61,951 nt of DNA from Roseiarcus sp035656495 (GCA_035656495.1 DASRSL010000115.1:1-61951), one strand, 5' to 3'; counted from the stretch's first letter, positions 44,556-54,302 are shown. Translations and numbers: made by a program. The notes: generated from the sequence alone by a model not told the origin.

Positions 44556-45842
44556 TCAGCTTCGCTCCGATCCCGAACTGCCACGAGTCTCGACCGCGGC
44601 CGCGGTCAACAGGTCGACCGCCTCCGGATCGTCAGGGAAGCCGGCATCGATCCAGAGCCGCCGGAAGAGACGAAGGACTTCTCCGACACGCGGACCCTCG
44701 TCAACGCCGCGGGCGACGATGTCGCTCCCGCTGACCGGAAGCTCAGGCGCTGGCGTTTCGCCAAGGAAGCGGTCGGCGCCCGCGAAGGCGGGATCGTCAG
44801 GAGGAGCGCCCGAATCGGCATGGGCGAGCATCAGCGCGTCGCGCGCGGCCTGGGGCCCCGTAGAAAACAGGAGGACGCGCAGACGATCCTGCGGCGGCGG
44901 GGCCAGGATCCCGTGCAGGCCCATCAAGGCCTCCGTCGCCCGCGCGATGCGTTCATGCTCCGCATTGGCGAGGCGAAGCCTCTCGCGGAGCCGCTCCGCG
45001 TCCTCCGGAATCATGGCGGCGAGCGCCGCGAGCCGAAGCAGAGCGTCGGCCCTTGCGCCGCGCGCCGACTCGATCGCGACGACGCGCTTGAAGCGCCCCG
45101 CCCGGGCGAAGCCGAGCGCCGGGGCCAGAATCCCGCTCTCGCTCATCGTCTGAAGAACTGGCCCCGCGTGAGGCGCAACGACGAGCTTCAGAATTTCCGC
45201 GCGCACCCTCTCGCGCGACAGCCTCGCGGTCGCGAGCCGGTTGCGGATCGCAGCCGCGAGTCCTTCCGGGTCAAGGGCGCCCTCGCCGAACCGCGCAGAA
45301 AAGCGAAAGAAGCGCAGAATGCGGAGATTGTCCTCACGAATGCGGGCGTCCGCATCGCCGATAAACCGCACCCGCCCCGCGGCGAGATCGACCAGCCCGC
45401 CGACGGGATCGTCCACCATGCCGTCACTGCTCAGCGACAGCGCGTTGATCGTGAAGTCACGGCGGCGGGCGTCAGCCGCGAAGTCGCGGCCGAAGGCGAC
45501 TTTCGCATGGCGTCCGTCGGTCTCGACGTCCTCCCGCAAGGTCGTCGTCTCGATCGGCCGCCCGTCCATGATCAGCGTGACGGTGCCGTGCGAGACGCCC
45601 GTCGCGGCGACCCTGAAGCCCGCGGCGGCGGCGCGCCGGATCACCTCTTCCGGCAACGCGGTCGTCGCCAGGTCGAGGTCTTCGGCCTCGAGGCCAAGAA
45701 TGAGATCGCGCACCGCGCCGCCGACGAGGCGCGTCTCTTCACCTTGGCCGTTGAGCGCCTCGAGGGCGCGTGCGAGCGGCCCGGCCGTGAGTGGTCGGAG
45801 ATCTCGAATGCGCCCGTCCTTCAGCCCCGGCAGGCGGCTCAT
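44556..45842 (-). CDS. cca: CCA-adding tRNA nucleotidyltransferase
   Basis: A 428-residue class II CCA-adding enzyme / poly(A) polymerase family. RLVGGAVRDLILGLEAEDLD has the GG-x-x-R-D loop and the metal-binding D-x-D. RRDFTINALSLSSDG, DPVGGLVDLAAGRVRFIG and EDNLRILRFFRFSARFG are canonical. The helical C-terminal body completes the enzyme. It adds or repairs the 3' CCA of tRNA. Start ATG 45842 overlaps the DUF6111 stop by four bases. Confidence 0.94.
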   Translation of the reverse strand: MSRLPGLKDGRIRDLRPLTAGPLARALEALNGQGEETRLVGGAVRDLILGLEAEDLDLATTALPEEVIRRAAAAGFRVAATGVSHGTVTLIMDGRPIETTTLREDVETDGRHAKVAFGRDFAADARRRDFTINALSLSSDGMVDDPVGGLVDLAAGRVRFIGDADARIREDNLRILRFFRFSARFGEGALDPEGLAAAIRNRLATARLSRERVRAEILKLVVAPHAGPVLQTMSESGILAPALGFARAGRFKRVVAIESARGARADALLRLAALAAMIPEDAERLRERLRLANAEHERIARATEALMGLHGILAPPPQDRLRVLLFSTGPQAARDALMLAHADSGAPPDDPAFAGADRFLGETPAPELPVSGSDIVARGVDEGPRVGEVLRLFRRLWIDAGFPDDPEAVDLLTAAAVETRGSSGSERS

Positions 45843-46099
45843 TCGATCCGTCCGGGCACCAGCACGCCGTTTTCCTCGTGCGCGGGCACATAAGTTCCTT
45901 GTCCGCGTGGCGCGAGAAGGTCCAGCGTGACCAGCCCGAGCACCGCGGCGGCGAGACCCATGAGGGTGAGAACGGACACCCGGCCGCTCGTCCAGTGCTC
46001 GACCTCGAGAGGGTAGCGTGCGCGGAGAATCAGATAGACCGCGTAGGCTGCGAACGGGCTCAGGAACAGCGCAAGCGGCTCGAGGAGGGTCCGTCCCAT
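45839..46099 (-). CDS. DUF6111-type small membrane protein
   Basis: An 86-residue protein with two hydrophobic helices (LLEPLALFLSPFAAYAVYLI; VLTLMGLAAAVLGLVTLDLL) and a C-terminal GTYVPAHEENGVLVPGRIE tail on one face of the membrane. That tail and gene order (Nudix, this gene, cca) are typical of Hyphomicrobiales. Function unknown. ATG 46099 overlaps the Nudix stop by one base, so translation is coupled on both sides. Confidence 0.8.
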   Translation of the reverse strand: MGRTLLEPLALFLSPFAAYAVYLILRARYPLEVEHWTSGRVSVLTLMGLAAAVLGLVTLDLLAPRGQGTYVPAHEENGVLVPGRIE

Positions 46100-46749
46100 C
46101 AGGAAAACAATTTCTCGTACAGATTGCGCAACATGCCTGCGGTGGCGCCCCAGATATAACGCCCTCCGTGCGGCATGGCGTAGAATTTTCGCATCTTGCC
46201 CCGCCATTCGCGTTCGTCGAGCCGGTGGTTCGCCGGATCCATCAGGAACGCGAAGGGCGCCTCGAACACCTCGTCGACCTCGCAGCTGTTGATCGTGAGG
46301 GTGAACGAGGGATCGATCAGCGCCACGAGCGGCGCGATGCGAAACCCGGTCCCGGTGAGGTAAGGGTCGAGCCAGCCGAGCGGCTCGATGAAGCGTTCTT
46401 CGAGGCCGATCTCCTCCCTCGCTTCGCGGAATGCGGCGGCCCCGGGCGTCTCTCCCGGGTCGATCTTCCCGCCGGGAAAGGCGACCTGACCGGAATGGGC
46501 GCGCAAATCCGACGCGCGAAGGGTCAAGAGGACGGTGAGCCCGTCCGGACGCGCGACGATCGGCGCGAGCACGGCCGCGGGACGGGCTCCGGCAATGACG
46601 ACGGCGGCCGGCGCCGGCCCGTTGAGCGAAAAGTCGCCGACTTTCGGTGCTTGGGCGCCCGCCAGATCCTCAGCGGCCGGCGCGGAGGCGAGCCGGCGCC
46701 GCGACATCGCGCGCAAGACATCGGGGGTGAGAAGCTCGGAAATGCTCAA
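46099..46749 (-). CDS. CoA pyrophosphatase, Nudix family
   Basis: A 216-residue Nudix hydrolase. The Nudix box G-x5-E-x7-R-E-x2-E-E-x-G is intact as GGKIDPGETPGAAAFREARE then EIGL, preceded by HSGQVAFPGG, the NudL/CoA-pyrophosphatase signature; PLVALIDPSFTLTINSCEVD follows. It would cleave CoA to phosphopantetheine and ADP. The likely start is TTG 46749 overlapping the previous stop (TTGA); a longer form would overlap the DUF1285 gene, and an internal ATG would lose conserved sequence. Confidence 0.86.
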   Translation of the reverse strand: MSISELLTPDVLRAMSRRRLASAPAAEDLAGAQAPKVGDFSLNGPAPAAVVIAGARPAAVLAPIVARPDGLTVLLTLRASDLRAHSGQVAFPGGKIDPGETPGAAAFREAREEIGLEERFIEPLGWLDPYLTGTGFRIAPLVALIDPSFTLTINSCEVDEVFEAPFAFLMDPANHRLDEREWRGKMRKFYAMPHGGRYIWGATAGMLRNLYEKLFS

Positions 46750-47375
46750 AGCCCCTCGATCTCGCTGGCCGGACACATCGGAAAGAACGCGCCGCTCGAG
46801 CGTACTCCGAACCACGTCTCGTCGCCCCGGCGCTCGGTCACCCCGAGATCCACGAGATCGTAGTAGAGCGCGCGCTTCACCAGCGCCCAGAGATCGCCGC
46901 GCACCCGGACATAGGGCTTCAGGCCTTCCGCCGCGCCCCTCTCGAACCGCAGCGGATGTCGCTCATCGACGGTCACGTGATCCTCGGCGTTGGTCCGGAA
47001 GGTCAGTCGGGTATCGTCGCCGTCCTCCTCGACATGCATCTCGACCGCCAGAAAGGGCGCGTCGTCGACCCTGACCCCGACTTTTTCGACGGGCGTAACC
47101 AGGACGTACCGACTGCCGTCTTTGCGGAGAATCGAGGCAAAGAGCTGGACCAGCGGCAGCCGGCCGATCGGCGAGCCGCAGTAGAACCAAGTTCCGTCGG
47201 CGGCGATGCGCATGTCGATGTCGCCGCAATCAGGCGGGTTCCACAGGTGCACGGGAGCCGGACCGCGCGCCTTGCGAGCTGCGGCCTCGCCAAGGCCCTT
47301 GACCGCGCCCTCCGGAGAACGAGCGGTCTCCGCCTTATTCTGGCGCCTGTTTGTGGGCGAGTCTGTCGTGGGCAT
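46746..47375 (-). CDS. DUF1285 domain-containing protein
   Basis: A 209-residue soluble protein. VHLWNPPDCGDIDMRIAADG then TWFYCGSPIGRLPLVQLFAS are hallmark DUF1285 segments, followed by YVLVTPVEKVGVRVDDAPFL and RGDLWALVKRALYYDLVDLG near the C-terminus. Function is unknown; the gene is conserved next to Nudix/cca and divergent from moxR in this group, as here. ATG 47375 (MPTTDSPTNRR) is favoured over a longer open frame. Confidence 0.84.
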   Translation of the reverse strand: MPTTDSPTNRRQNKAETARSPEGAVKGLGEAAARKARGPAPVHLWNPPDCGDIDMRIAADGTWFYCGSPIGRLPLVQLFASILRKDGSRYVLVTPVEKVGVRVDDAPFLAVEMHVEEDGDDTRLTFRTNAEDHVTVDERHPLRFERGAAEGLKPYVRVRGDLWALVKRALYYDLVDLGVTERRGDETWFGVRSSGAFFPMCPASEIEGL

Positions 47376-47470
47376 GGTAGGGGATTGAGCTGGCGGAAGT
47401 CCGCCCAATCTAGTGCGCCGTGAGCCAAAGCGAAACGGCTTGTGGCTTTGTGACGACAAGGACGACATGG

Positions 47471-48469
47471 ATGAGTGCGACCAACGCCGCCGAGACGAGC
47501 GTGACCCGGGAGGTCGACGCCGCCCTTGAGCGCATTGCTGCCGCCCGCGCTGAGATCGGCGCCGTCATCTTCGGCCAGGAGCGCGTCATTGACCTGGCGC
47601 TGACGGTTCTCCTCGCCGGGGGCCATGGCCTTCTGATCGGCGTGCCGGGACTCGCCAAGACCAAGCTTGTCGAGACCCTCGGCATTGTCGTCGGGCTCGA
47701 CGCTTTGCGGGTGCAATTCACCCCCGACCTGATGCCCTCCGACATCCTCGGCTCCGAAGTCATGGAGGAGGGACTCGACGGCAGACGCGCCTTCCGCTTC
47801 ATCCGGGGGCCGATTTTCGCGCAGCTGCTCATGGCCGATGAAATCAACCGCGCGAGCCCGCGGACGCAGTCCGCGCTCCTGCAGGCGATGCAGGAGCATC
47901 ACGTGACCGTGGCCGGCGTGCGGCATGACCTGCCCAGGCCGTTTCATGTGCTGGCGACACAGAACCCGCTCGAGCAGGAGGGCGCATACCCGCTGCCGGA
48001 GGCGCAATTGGATCGATTCTTGCTGCAGATCGACGTCGGGTATCCCGACCGGGCGGCCGAGCGCCGCATCCTGATCGAGACGACAGGGGAGCGCGAGACG
48101 AGGCCGAGACCGGTCATGACGGCGGAAGATCTGTCGGGCGCCCAGCGCCTCGTGCGGCGCGCGCCGATCGGAGATCGCGTCGTCGAGGCCATCCTCGATC
48201 TCGTGCGCGCCGCCCGGCCGGGCGAGGGCGACCCGGAGCTGTCGAAGGGAATCGGCTGGGGCCCGAGTCCCCGCGCGGCGCAGGGGCTCATGCTCGCCGC
48301 CCGCGCGCGCGCCCTGGTGGACGGCCGCCTGTCACCGTCGCTGACGGACGTCGAAGCGCTCGCCGAGCCGACCCTCAAACACCGCATGGCGCTGACGTTC
48401 GCGGCGCGCGCCGATGGAGAGACGGTCTCCGGCGTGATCGACCGGCTCGTGGCGAAGGTTTTGCGATGA
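47471..48469 (+). CDS. MoxR-family AAA+ ATPase
   Basis: A 332-residue AAA+ protein. Walker A is GVPGLAKTKLVE, Walker B LLMADEINRASPRTQSALLQ, followed by MQEHHVTVAGVRHDLPRPFH and VLATQNPLEQEGAYPLPEAQ, the strongly conserved MoxR block. The C-terminal lid region ends with IDRLVAKVLR. MoxR ATPases act as chaperones that insert cofactors into or activate proteins with VWA domains. It heads a four-gene run with the DUF58, DUF4159 and VWA-like genes. ATG 47471 was chosen; GTG 47420 is possible. Confidence 0.92.
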   Translation: MSATNAAETSVTREVDAALERIAAARAEIGAVIFGQERVIDLALTVLLAGGHGLLIGVPGLAKTKLVETLGIVVGLDALRVQFTPDLMPSDILGSEVMEEGLDGRRAFRFIRGPIFAQLLMADEINRASPRTQSALLQAMQEHHVTVAGVRHDLPRPFHVLATQNPLEQEGAYPLPEAQLDRFLLQIDVGYPDRAAERRILIETTGERETRPRPVMTAEDLSGAQRLVRRAPIGDRVVEAILDLVRAARPGEGDPELSKGIGWGPSPRAAQGLMLAARARALVDGRLSPSLTDVEALAEPTLKHRMALTFAARADGETVSGVIDRLVAKVLR

Positions 48470-48507
48470 GCTAAGCCGAACAAGCTTCAACGGACCGCCA
48501 AGCGCGA

Positions 48508-49413
48508 ATGACCCTTTCCCCTTCGATCCGGCAGCAGGCCGCGGCGCTCTCGTCGCGCCTGCCCAGCCTCGTCATCGCCGCCCGCAACGTGGCGCAGACG
48601 GTGCGGCATGGCGTTCACGGACGGCGCCGCGCCGGATCCGGCGAGACCTTCTGGCAGTTCAGGCCGTTCATCTCCGGCGAACCCTCCTCGAGGGTCGATT
48701 GGCGTCGCTCGGCCCGCGAAGAACACGCGTACGTGCGGGAGCGGGAATGGGAGGCGGCGCATACCGTCTGGATCTGGTTTGACCGCTCCCCGTCGATGCG
48801 CTTCGGATCGAGTCTCGCGCTGGCGACCAAAATCGATCGCGCGGCGGTAATTGCGCTCGCCTTCGCCGACCTGTGCGTTCGCGGCGGCGAACGAGCGGGG
48901 CTCCTCGGACTGACGCGCCCGACTGCCGACGCGGGGGTGATCGAGCGCTTTGCCGAGGCGATCGCGACGGACGAGCGGCTGCACGGCCCGTCCGAGGCGG
49001 TGTTGCCGCCCTTGGCGCCCGCCGCGGCCCGGTCGATGGCGCTCTTGATCGGCGATTTCCTTTGCGAACCCGAACAGACCGAGCAGGTGCTCCGGGCGGT
49101 CAGCGCTGAAGGCGCGATCGGCGAACTCGTGATCGTCGTCGATCCGATCGAAGAAACGTATCCTTTTTCAGGCAACGTGGAGTTTCTCCATCCGGACGGG
49201 AGCCTTCGGCTCCTGCGACCCAAGGCGCAGAACATCCGCGAGGCCTATCTCGCGAAACTGGCGGCGCACCGGGAGGCGCTGCGGGCTATTTGCGCAGGGC
49301 TGGGCTGGGGCATGAGCCTGAGCCGCACCGACGCCTCGGCGGCGGAGATTCTGTTGGCGTTGCGCATGCGCCTTTCCGCTCCCGACCTCGAAGCCGCGTA
49401 CGGGGCTGCCTGA
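48508..49413 (+). CDS. DUF58 domain-containing protein
   Basis: A 301-residue soluble protein, partner type of MoxR. GSGETFWQFRPFISGEPSSR then VDWRRSAREEHAYVRER is the conserved DUF58 block; WIWFDRSPSMRFGSS is the VWA-like D-x-S-x-S metal site start. The fold resembles a VWA domain. It follows moxR by 38 bases and precedes the DUF4159 gene by three. Confidence 0.9.
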   Translation: MTLSPSIRQQAAALSSRLPSLVIAARNVAQTVRHGVHGRRRAGSGETFWQFRPFISGEPSSRVDWRRSAREEHAYVREREWEAAHTVWIWFDRSPSMRFGSSLALATKIDRAAVIALAFADLCVRGGERAGLLGLTRPTADAGVIERFAEAIATDERLHGPSEAVLPPLAPAAARSMALLIGDFLCEPEQTEQVLRAVSAEGAIGELVIVVDPIEETYPFSGNVEFLHPDGSLRLLRPKAQNIREAYLAKLAAHREALRAICAGLGWGMSLSRTDASAAEILLALRMRLSAPDLEAAYGAA

Positions 49414-49416
49414 CAG

Positions 49417-52194
49417 GTGTTCGGCATTCCGCTCATTTTCGCCGCCCCCGCCGTCCTGGTGGCGCTCGTCGGACTCGGCGCGCTTTATTTGCTCTTGCGC
49501 GTGACCCCGCCGGCGCCCCGACGAACCGTATTCCCTCCGCTGCGCCTTCTCATCGGGCTCGCTTCAAACGAGACGGAGCCGGCGCGCACGCCGTGGGCGA
49601 TCCTGGTCTTGCGCATGGCGGTGGCGACTTTGATCATTCTGGCGATGGCGCAACCTTTGTGGAACAGCCTCGCCGGCCTCGTCGGCGCAGGACCGCTCCT
49701 GGTCCTGATCGACGACGGGTGGGCGGGCGCGCCGACGTTCGAGAAACGAGTCGCCTTCGCCAGACAGCGCATGGAGGCGGCGGCCCGAGCAGGCCGGATC
49801 GTCGCGGTCAAACCCCTCTCGGAGGGAGGAAGGGACATCGCAGCGCTCGACGCCGCCGGGATCGAAGGCCGGTTGCGCGCGCTCGCGCCGGCGCCCTACG
49901 AGCCGTCTCGCGTGGATTCGATGCCGGCAATCGAGCAGTTTCTCGCGCGCGAACCGAAGACCGAGGTTCTGTGGATCGCGGACGGCGTCGAACTCGGCGG
50001 CGCGAGCGGCTTCGCGGCGCGGCTTGCGTCTTTGAGCCGGTCGGTCGAGGTCGTGACCGACGGAACGGGCGCGCGCGCCATCGCCGGCGTCGAGAACGAA
50101 GCCGGCGCCTTGGCGGCGCGCCTTGTCCGCTCCGACGAACGCGCCCCGACAAGGGGTCTTGTTCGTGCGCTCGACGCTCGGGGTCGCGAAATCGCCCGAA
50201 CCGCGTTCGACTTCGGCTCGAAGCTCGTGACCACGAGCCGTTTCGAACTGCCGGTCGAATTGCGCAACGAAACCGCGCGGGTCGTGATCGAAGGCGAACG
50301 ATCCGCCGGCGCGACGTGGCTCGTCGACGATCGTTCACGCCGGCGGCGCGTCGCCATCGCTTCCGGCGCGAGCGCCGACCAGCCGCTGCTCTCCCCGACC
50401 TACTACCTCAAGCGGGCGCTGGAGCCTTTTGCGGACATCAGCGAATCGCGTGATTCCGCAAGCGACCCCATCGTATCGCTGCTGGCGGAGGCGCCTTCGG
50501 TTCTCGCGCTCGCCGACATGAGCGTTGCGCCGGGACCCGAGCACGACGCGATCGTCAGCTTTCTCGACAAGGGCGGCGTTCTTCTGCGGTTTGCCGGCAG
50601 TCGATTGGCCGCCGGCGACGACGACCTCATCCCGTGCGATCTGCGGCGCCGCGGGCGCCAGCTCGGCGGAGCCCTGTCGTGGGAAACCCCGAAACACATC
50701 GCGCCTTTCGCTCAAGGCAGCCCATTCTTCGGCCTCGCCGCGCCTGACGAGGTGACCATTGCGCGACAGGTTTTGGCCGAGCCAACGGCCGGCCTCGACC
50801 AGAAGACCTGGGCGCGACTCGCCGACGGGACCCCGCTCGTCACCGCTGCACGGCGCGGCAAGGGGCTGATCGTTCTCTTCCACGTAACGGGGGATACGAC
50901 CTGGTCGAACCTGCCCCTCTCGGGCCTGTTCGTCGACATGCTGCACCGGGTTGTCGCCCTTTCCGGCCCCTCGGTTCAGGCTGCGGCGAAGCCGGGCGCG
51001 GTTGATCACACCGCGACTTTCCCGCCCTGGCGCACGCTGAACGGCTTTGGCGCGCTTGGCCCTCCGCCTGCCCAGGCGGAACCGATCTCCGCCGATTTCG
51101 CCGGCGCCGGCGACGCGATTCATCCACCCGGATTCTACGGTCAGGCGGACTCTTTGAGAGCCGTCAATGCGCTCTTGCCGGGGCAGTCGATCGCCCGGGC
51201 CGACTATGGGGCGCTCAAAGTGCGCGAGGGAGGCCTCGAGGTCACGCCCCCGATCGATCTGCGACTGTTTCTGTTGCCCGCGGCCCTCATCGGGCTCACG
51301 ATCGACGCTTTCATTTCGATGTGGATCGCCGGCAGCGCCGGGCTGCGCCGCCGGGGCGCCGTCGCCGCCCTCGCATTCGCTGCGATGTTCTGCGCCCTGC
51401 TTGCTCCGAGCGTGAACCATGCCGCCGAAATTTCGGGGCCGAGCGCGCGCGACATGGACGCGGCGCTATCGACTCGCCTCGCCTATGTCGCGACGGGCGA
51501 CGCCACAGTCGATGAGACGTCCAAACAGGGGCTGATTGCATTGACCCGCGTCCTCGCGGCCCGGACGTCCGCCGAGCTCGCCGAGCCGATCGCGCTCGAC
51601 CCGGCGCGCGACGAACTCGCGTTCTATCCGCTCATTTATTGGCCAATTGTCGCCAGACGGCCCCAACCCAGACCGGAAGCGCGCGCCCGCCTGGCCGCGT
51701 ACATGAAATACGGCGGCACGGTGGTGTTCGACACGCGGGACGCATTGACCGAGCGCCCCGGCGGCGCCCCAACGGAAGAGGCTTTGTGGCTGAGGGCCCT
51801 GCTGGAAGGGGTCGACGTGCCCGAACTCGAGCCGTTGCCGCCGGACCACGTGCTGACCAAGACCTTCTATCTCCTGGACCGCATCGTCGGCCGCACCGAG
51901 ATCGGCCAGACATGGGTCGAGGCGCTGCCCCCGCCCGATCCGAACGACCGGGTGCACAGACCCGTTCGCGCGGGCGACGGCGTCTCCCCCCTCATCATCG
52001 TTTCCGACGATCTGGCCGCGGCCTGGGCGAGCGACGCAGAGGGTCGCCCACTCTTCCCACTCATCCCGGGAGGGGCCCGGCAGCGCGAGCTTGCCCTGCG
52101 GAGCGGCATCAATCTCATCATGTACACGCTGACTGGTAATTACAAAGCCGATCAAGTCCACGCCAAGGACATCATTGAAAGGCTGACTCGTTGA
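49417..52194 (+). CDS. DUF4159 domain membrane protein (BatA-like N-terminus)
   Basis: A 925-residue protein starting at GTG 49417. Residues 1-90 contain two helices with the BatA-like PRRTVFPPLRLLIGL link. A long extracytoplasmic part follows with VWA/GATase-like pieces (LLVLIDDGWAGAPTFEKR; VLALADMSVAPGPEHDAIVS). A central pair of helices (RLFLLPAALIGLTIDAFISM; GAVAALAFAAMFCALLAPSV) precedes the C-terminal DUF4159 domain: ELAFYPLIYWPIVARRPQ, MKYGGTVVFDTRDA and INLIMYTLTGNYKADQVHAK. Role unknown; part of the MoxR module and coupled to the next gene by TTGA overlap. Confidence 0.87.
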   Translation: MFGIPLIFAAPAVLVALVGLGALYLLLRVTPPAPRRTVFPPLRLLIGLASNETEPARTPWAILVLRMAVATLIILAMAQPLWNSLAGLVGAGPLLVLIDDGWAGAPTFEKRVAFARQRMEAAARAGRIVAVKPLSEGGRDIAALDAAGIEGRLRALAPAPYEPSRVDSMPAIEQFLAREPKTEVLWIADGVELGGASGFAARLASLSRSVEVVTDGTGARAIAGVENEAGALAARLVRSDERAPTRGLVRALDARGREIARTAFDFGSKLVTTSRFELPVELRNETARVVIEGERSAGATWLVDDRSRRRRVAIASGASADQPLLSPTYYLKRALEPFADISESRDSASDPIVSLLAEAPSVLALADMSVAPGPEHDAIVSFLDKGGVLLRFAGSRLAAGDDDLIPCDLRRRGRQLGGALSWETPKHIAPFAQGSPFFGLAAPDEVTIARQVLAEPTAGLDQKTWARLADGTPLVTAARRGKGLIVLFHVTGDTTWSNLPLSGLFVDMLHRVVALSGPSVQAAAKPGAVDHTATFPPWRTLNGFGALGPPPAQAEPISADFAGAGDAIHPPGFYGQADSLRAVNALLPGQSIARADYGALKVREGGLEVTPPIDLRLFLLPAALIGLTIDAFISMWIAGSAGLRRRGAVAALAFAAMFCALLAPSVNHAAEISGPSARDMDAALSTRLAYVATGDATVDETSKQGLIALTRVLAARTSAELAEPIALDPARDELAFYPLIYWPIVARRPQPRPEARARLAAYMKYGGTVVFDTRDALTERPGGAPTEEALWLRALLEGVDVPELEPLPPDHVLTKTFYLLDRIVGRTEIGQTWVEALPPPDPNDRVHRPVRAGDGVSPLIIVSDDLAAAWASDAEGRPLFPLIPGGARQRELALRSGINLIMYTLTGNYKADQVHAKDIIERLTR

Positions 52195-54302
52195 CCGTCT
52201 GGTCGATCGCCTTCTCTCCGCTGCTGCCCCTATGGGCGCTTGCGCCCCTGGGAGTGTTGGCGCTCGTCGCCTCGATCATGCTCGTCCTGCGCCGTGCGCC
52301 CGGCGCCTGGCTCCGGGCGCTCGCTTTCGCCCTTTTGTTCGTGGGCCTCTGCGACCCGAATCTCGTCCATGAGAACCGCCGCCCGCTCAAGGACATCGTG
52401 GCGGTCGTGGTCGATCGCTCCGCGAGCCAGAACATTGGCGAGAGGCCGCGCCAGACGGACTTGGCGCTCAATCGCCTCGAAGCCGGCCTGAAGGCGCTGG
52501 GCGACGTCGATCTGCGCGTCGTCGAAACCTCGCGTGAGGAATCAGAAACGGAAGGCACCAAGCTCTTCGCCGCGCTCCGGGAAGCGCTCGCCGACGCGCC
52601 CCCCGAGCGGGTCGGCGGCGCCGTCATGATCACCGACGGCGTCGTGCATGACATCCCGGGATCGCCTGCGCTGGGCTTCAACGCTCCATTGCACGTGCTG
52701 GTGACCGGCCACGAGGGCGAGCGTCAGCGCCGGATCGAACTCATCGAAGCGCCGCGCTACGGCATTGTCGGCAAAGATCAGGTCATCGCCGCGCGGGTGC
52801 TCGACAGCGCAGACCGAGGCGAGCCCGCCAGACTGACGGTCCGCCATGACGGACAGACGATCGCGAACATCGAAGCGGGCATCGGCGAGAGGATAGACAT
52901 CAAGGTTCGGATCGACCATGCCGGTCCCAACGTGATCGAACTGGAGGTCTCGCCGGTCGAGGGGGAGCTGGCGACCGACAGCAATCGTGCGGTCGTGAAT
53001 ATCGATGGCGTGCGGGACAAGCTGCGCGTCCTTCTCGTCTCGGGAAAGCCGCATCCGGGCGAGCGCATGTGGCGCAACCTGCTGAAATCCGACGCCAACG
53101 TCGACCTTGTTCATTTCACGATTCTTCGGCCGCCGGAAAAAGGCGGAGACGGAACTCCGATCAATGAGCTTTCGCTGATCGCCTTCCCCGTGGCGGACCT
53201 GTTCGGCCCTAGGATCAAGGACTTCGATCTGATCATCCTCGACCGCTACGCGCAGCAGTCGATTCTGCCCTACGTCTATCTCGAGAACATCGCCAATTAC
53301 GTCCGGGAGGGCGGCGCGCTGTTGATGGCCGAAGGGCCGGAGTTCTCGACCGCCGAGGGCCTGTTCTATTCGCCGCTCGGCGCAATTGCACCCGCCGAGC
53401 CGACGGGAGACGATGTCGAGGTCCCGTTTCGGCCGAGCGAATCGCAAGATGGTTTGCGTCACCCAGTGACGCGCGGACTCGCCGGGCTTCAGGCGCCAGG
53501 CGGCCCGACATGGGGCCGGTGGTTCCGACTGATCGGCGCCAAGACGACGAACGGTCAGACCCTGATGACCGGTCCTGACGACAAGCCTCTTCTGGTGCTC
53601 TCGCGGGTCGACAAGGGGCGCGTGGGGTTGCTTTTGAGCGATCAGATGTGGCTCTGGGCTCGCAACTACGACGGCGGCGGGCCTTATCTCGATCTGCTGC
53701 GCCGCCTCGCGCACTGGCTGATGAAGGAGCCGGAGCTCGAGGAAGAGGCGCTGCGCGCGAGCGCAAAGGGCCGCGAAATCACGGTCGAGCGGCAGAGCGT
53801 GAGCGATCGGGAGCGCGAGACCGATCTCGTCTCTCCGGCCGGGACGAAGACAAAACTCAGGCTGGCGCCGGTCGCGCCGGGTTTGAGCCGGGCGCATGTG
53901 ACCGTCGATCAATACGGACTCTATCGCGCCGAAGACGGCGAGCATGTCGCGCTCGTCAGCGTCGGGCCGAGCAATCCTCTCGAGATGCAGGACGTCGTCT
54001 CGACCACGGAAAAGCTGCGCCCGCTCGCGGAGGCGACGGGCGGCTCCGTTCGTCGCATCGCCGCCGGCGGCGCTGCGGACGCAATCGCGATGCCCCGCGT
54101 CGTCTCCCTGTATCCCGCGCCGAGCTACGGCGGGAGCGACTACATCGGAATCAAGCGGACGGGCTCGACCGAGCTGATCGGCGCCAGCTCCACGTCGCTC
54201 GCGACGGGCTTTCTCGGATTGGCGGCGCTCCTCGGCGCCGTGATCGCGGCGTGGCTACGAGAGAGCGGCCGTTTGGCGCGGAGCGGCGGCAAGCCATCCT
54301 GA
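52191..54302 (+). CDS. Membrane protein with VWA-like and glutamine-amidotransferase-like domains
   Basis: A 703-residue protein from TTG 52191, overlapping the previous stop. Two N-terminal helices (PLWALAPLGVLALVASIMLV; WLRALAFALLFVGLCDP) precede a VWA-like region starting DIVAVVVDRSASQ. Residues about 280-480 are class I glutamine-amidotransferase-like (RVLLVSGKPHPGERMWRNLL; NYVREGGALLMAEGPEF) but lack a nucleophilic cysteine elbow, so probably structural. A final helix (SLATGFLGLAALLGAVIAAW) anchors the C-terminus. It ends the MoxR module. No biochemical role is established. Confidence 0.85.
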   Translation: MTVWSIAFSPLLPLWALAPLGVLALVASIMLVLRRAPGAWLRALAFALLFVGLCDPNLVHENRRPLKDIVAVVVDRSASQNIGERPRQTDLALNRLEAGLKALGDVDLRVVETSREESETEGTKLFAALREALADAPPERVGGAVMITDGVVHDIPGSPALGFNAPLHVLVTGHEGERQRRIELIEAPRYGIVGKDQVIAARVLDSADRGEPARLTVRHDGQTIANIEAGIGERIDIKVRIDHAGPNVIELEVSPVEGELATDSNRAVVNIDGVRDKLRVLLVSGKPHPGERMWRNLLKSDANVDLVHFTILRPPEKGGDGTPINELSLIAFPVADLFGPRIKDFDLIILDRYAQQSILPYVYLENIANYVREGGALLMAEGPEFSTAEGLFYSPLGAIAPAEPTGDDVEVPFRPSESQDGLRHPVTRGLAGLQAPGGPTWGRWFRLIGAKTTNGQTLMTGPDDKPLLVLSRVDKGRVGLLLSDQMWLWARNYDGGGPYLDLLRRLAHWLMKEPELEEEALRASAKGREITVERQSVSDRERETDLVSPAGTKTKLRLAPVAPGLSRAHVTVDQYGLYRAEDGEHVALVSVGPSNPLEMQDVVSTTEKLRPLAEATGGSVRRIAAGGAADAIAMPRVVSLYPAPSYGGSDYIGIKRTGSTELIGASSTSLATGFLGLAALLGAVIAAWLRESGRLARSGGKPS

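Noticed and set aside
42197..44734. Very long open frame (about 845 codons) on the plus strand opposite the kinase-HAD gene
   Set aside because: Arginine/alanine-rich, motif-free translation; it is a mirror frame produced by GC-rich third positions of the real minus-strand gene. The same applies to long mirror frames opposite accC, sufD, sufS and xseA.
52191..54302. Active glutamine amidotransferase
   Set aside because: The domain has the fold-like pattern but no G-x-C-x-G nucleophile elbow, so only a structural similarity is claimed.
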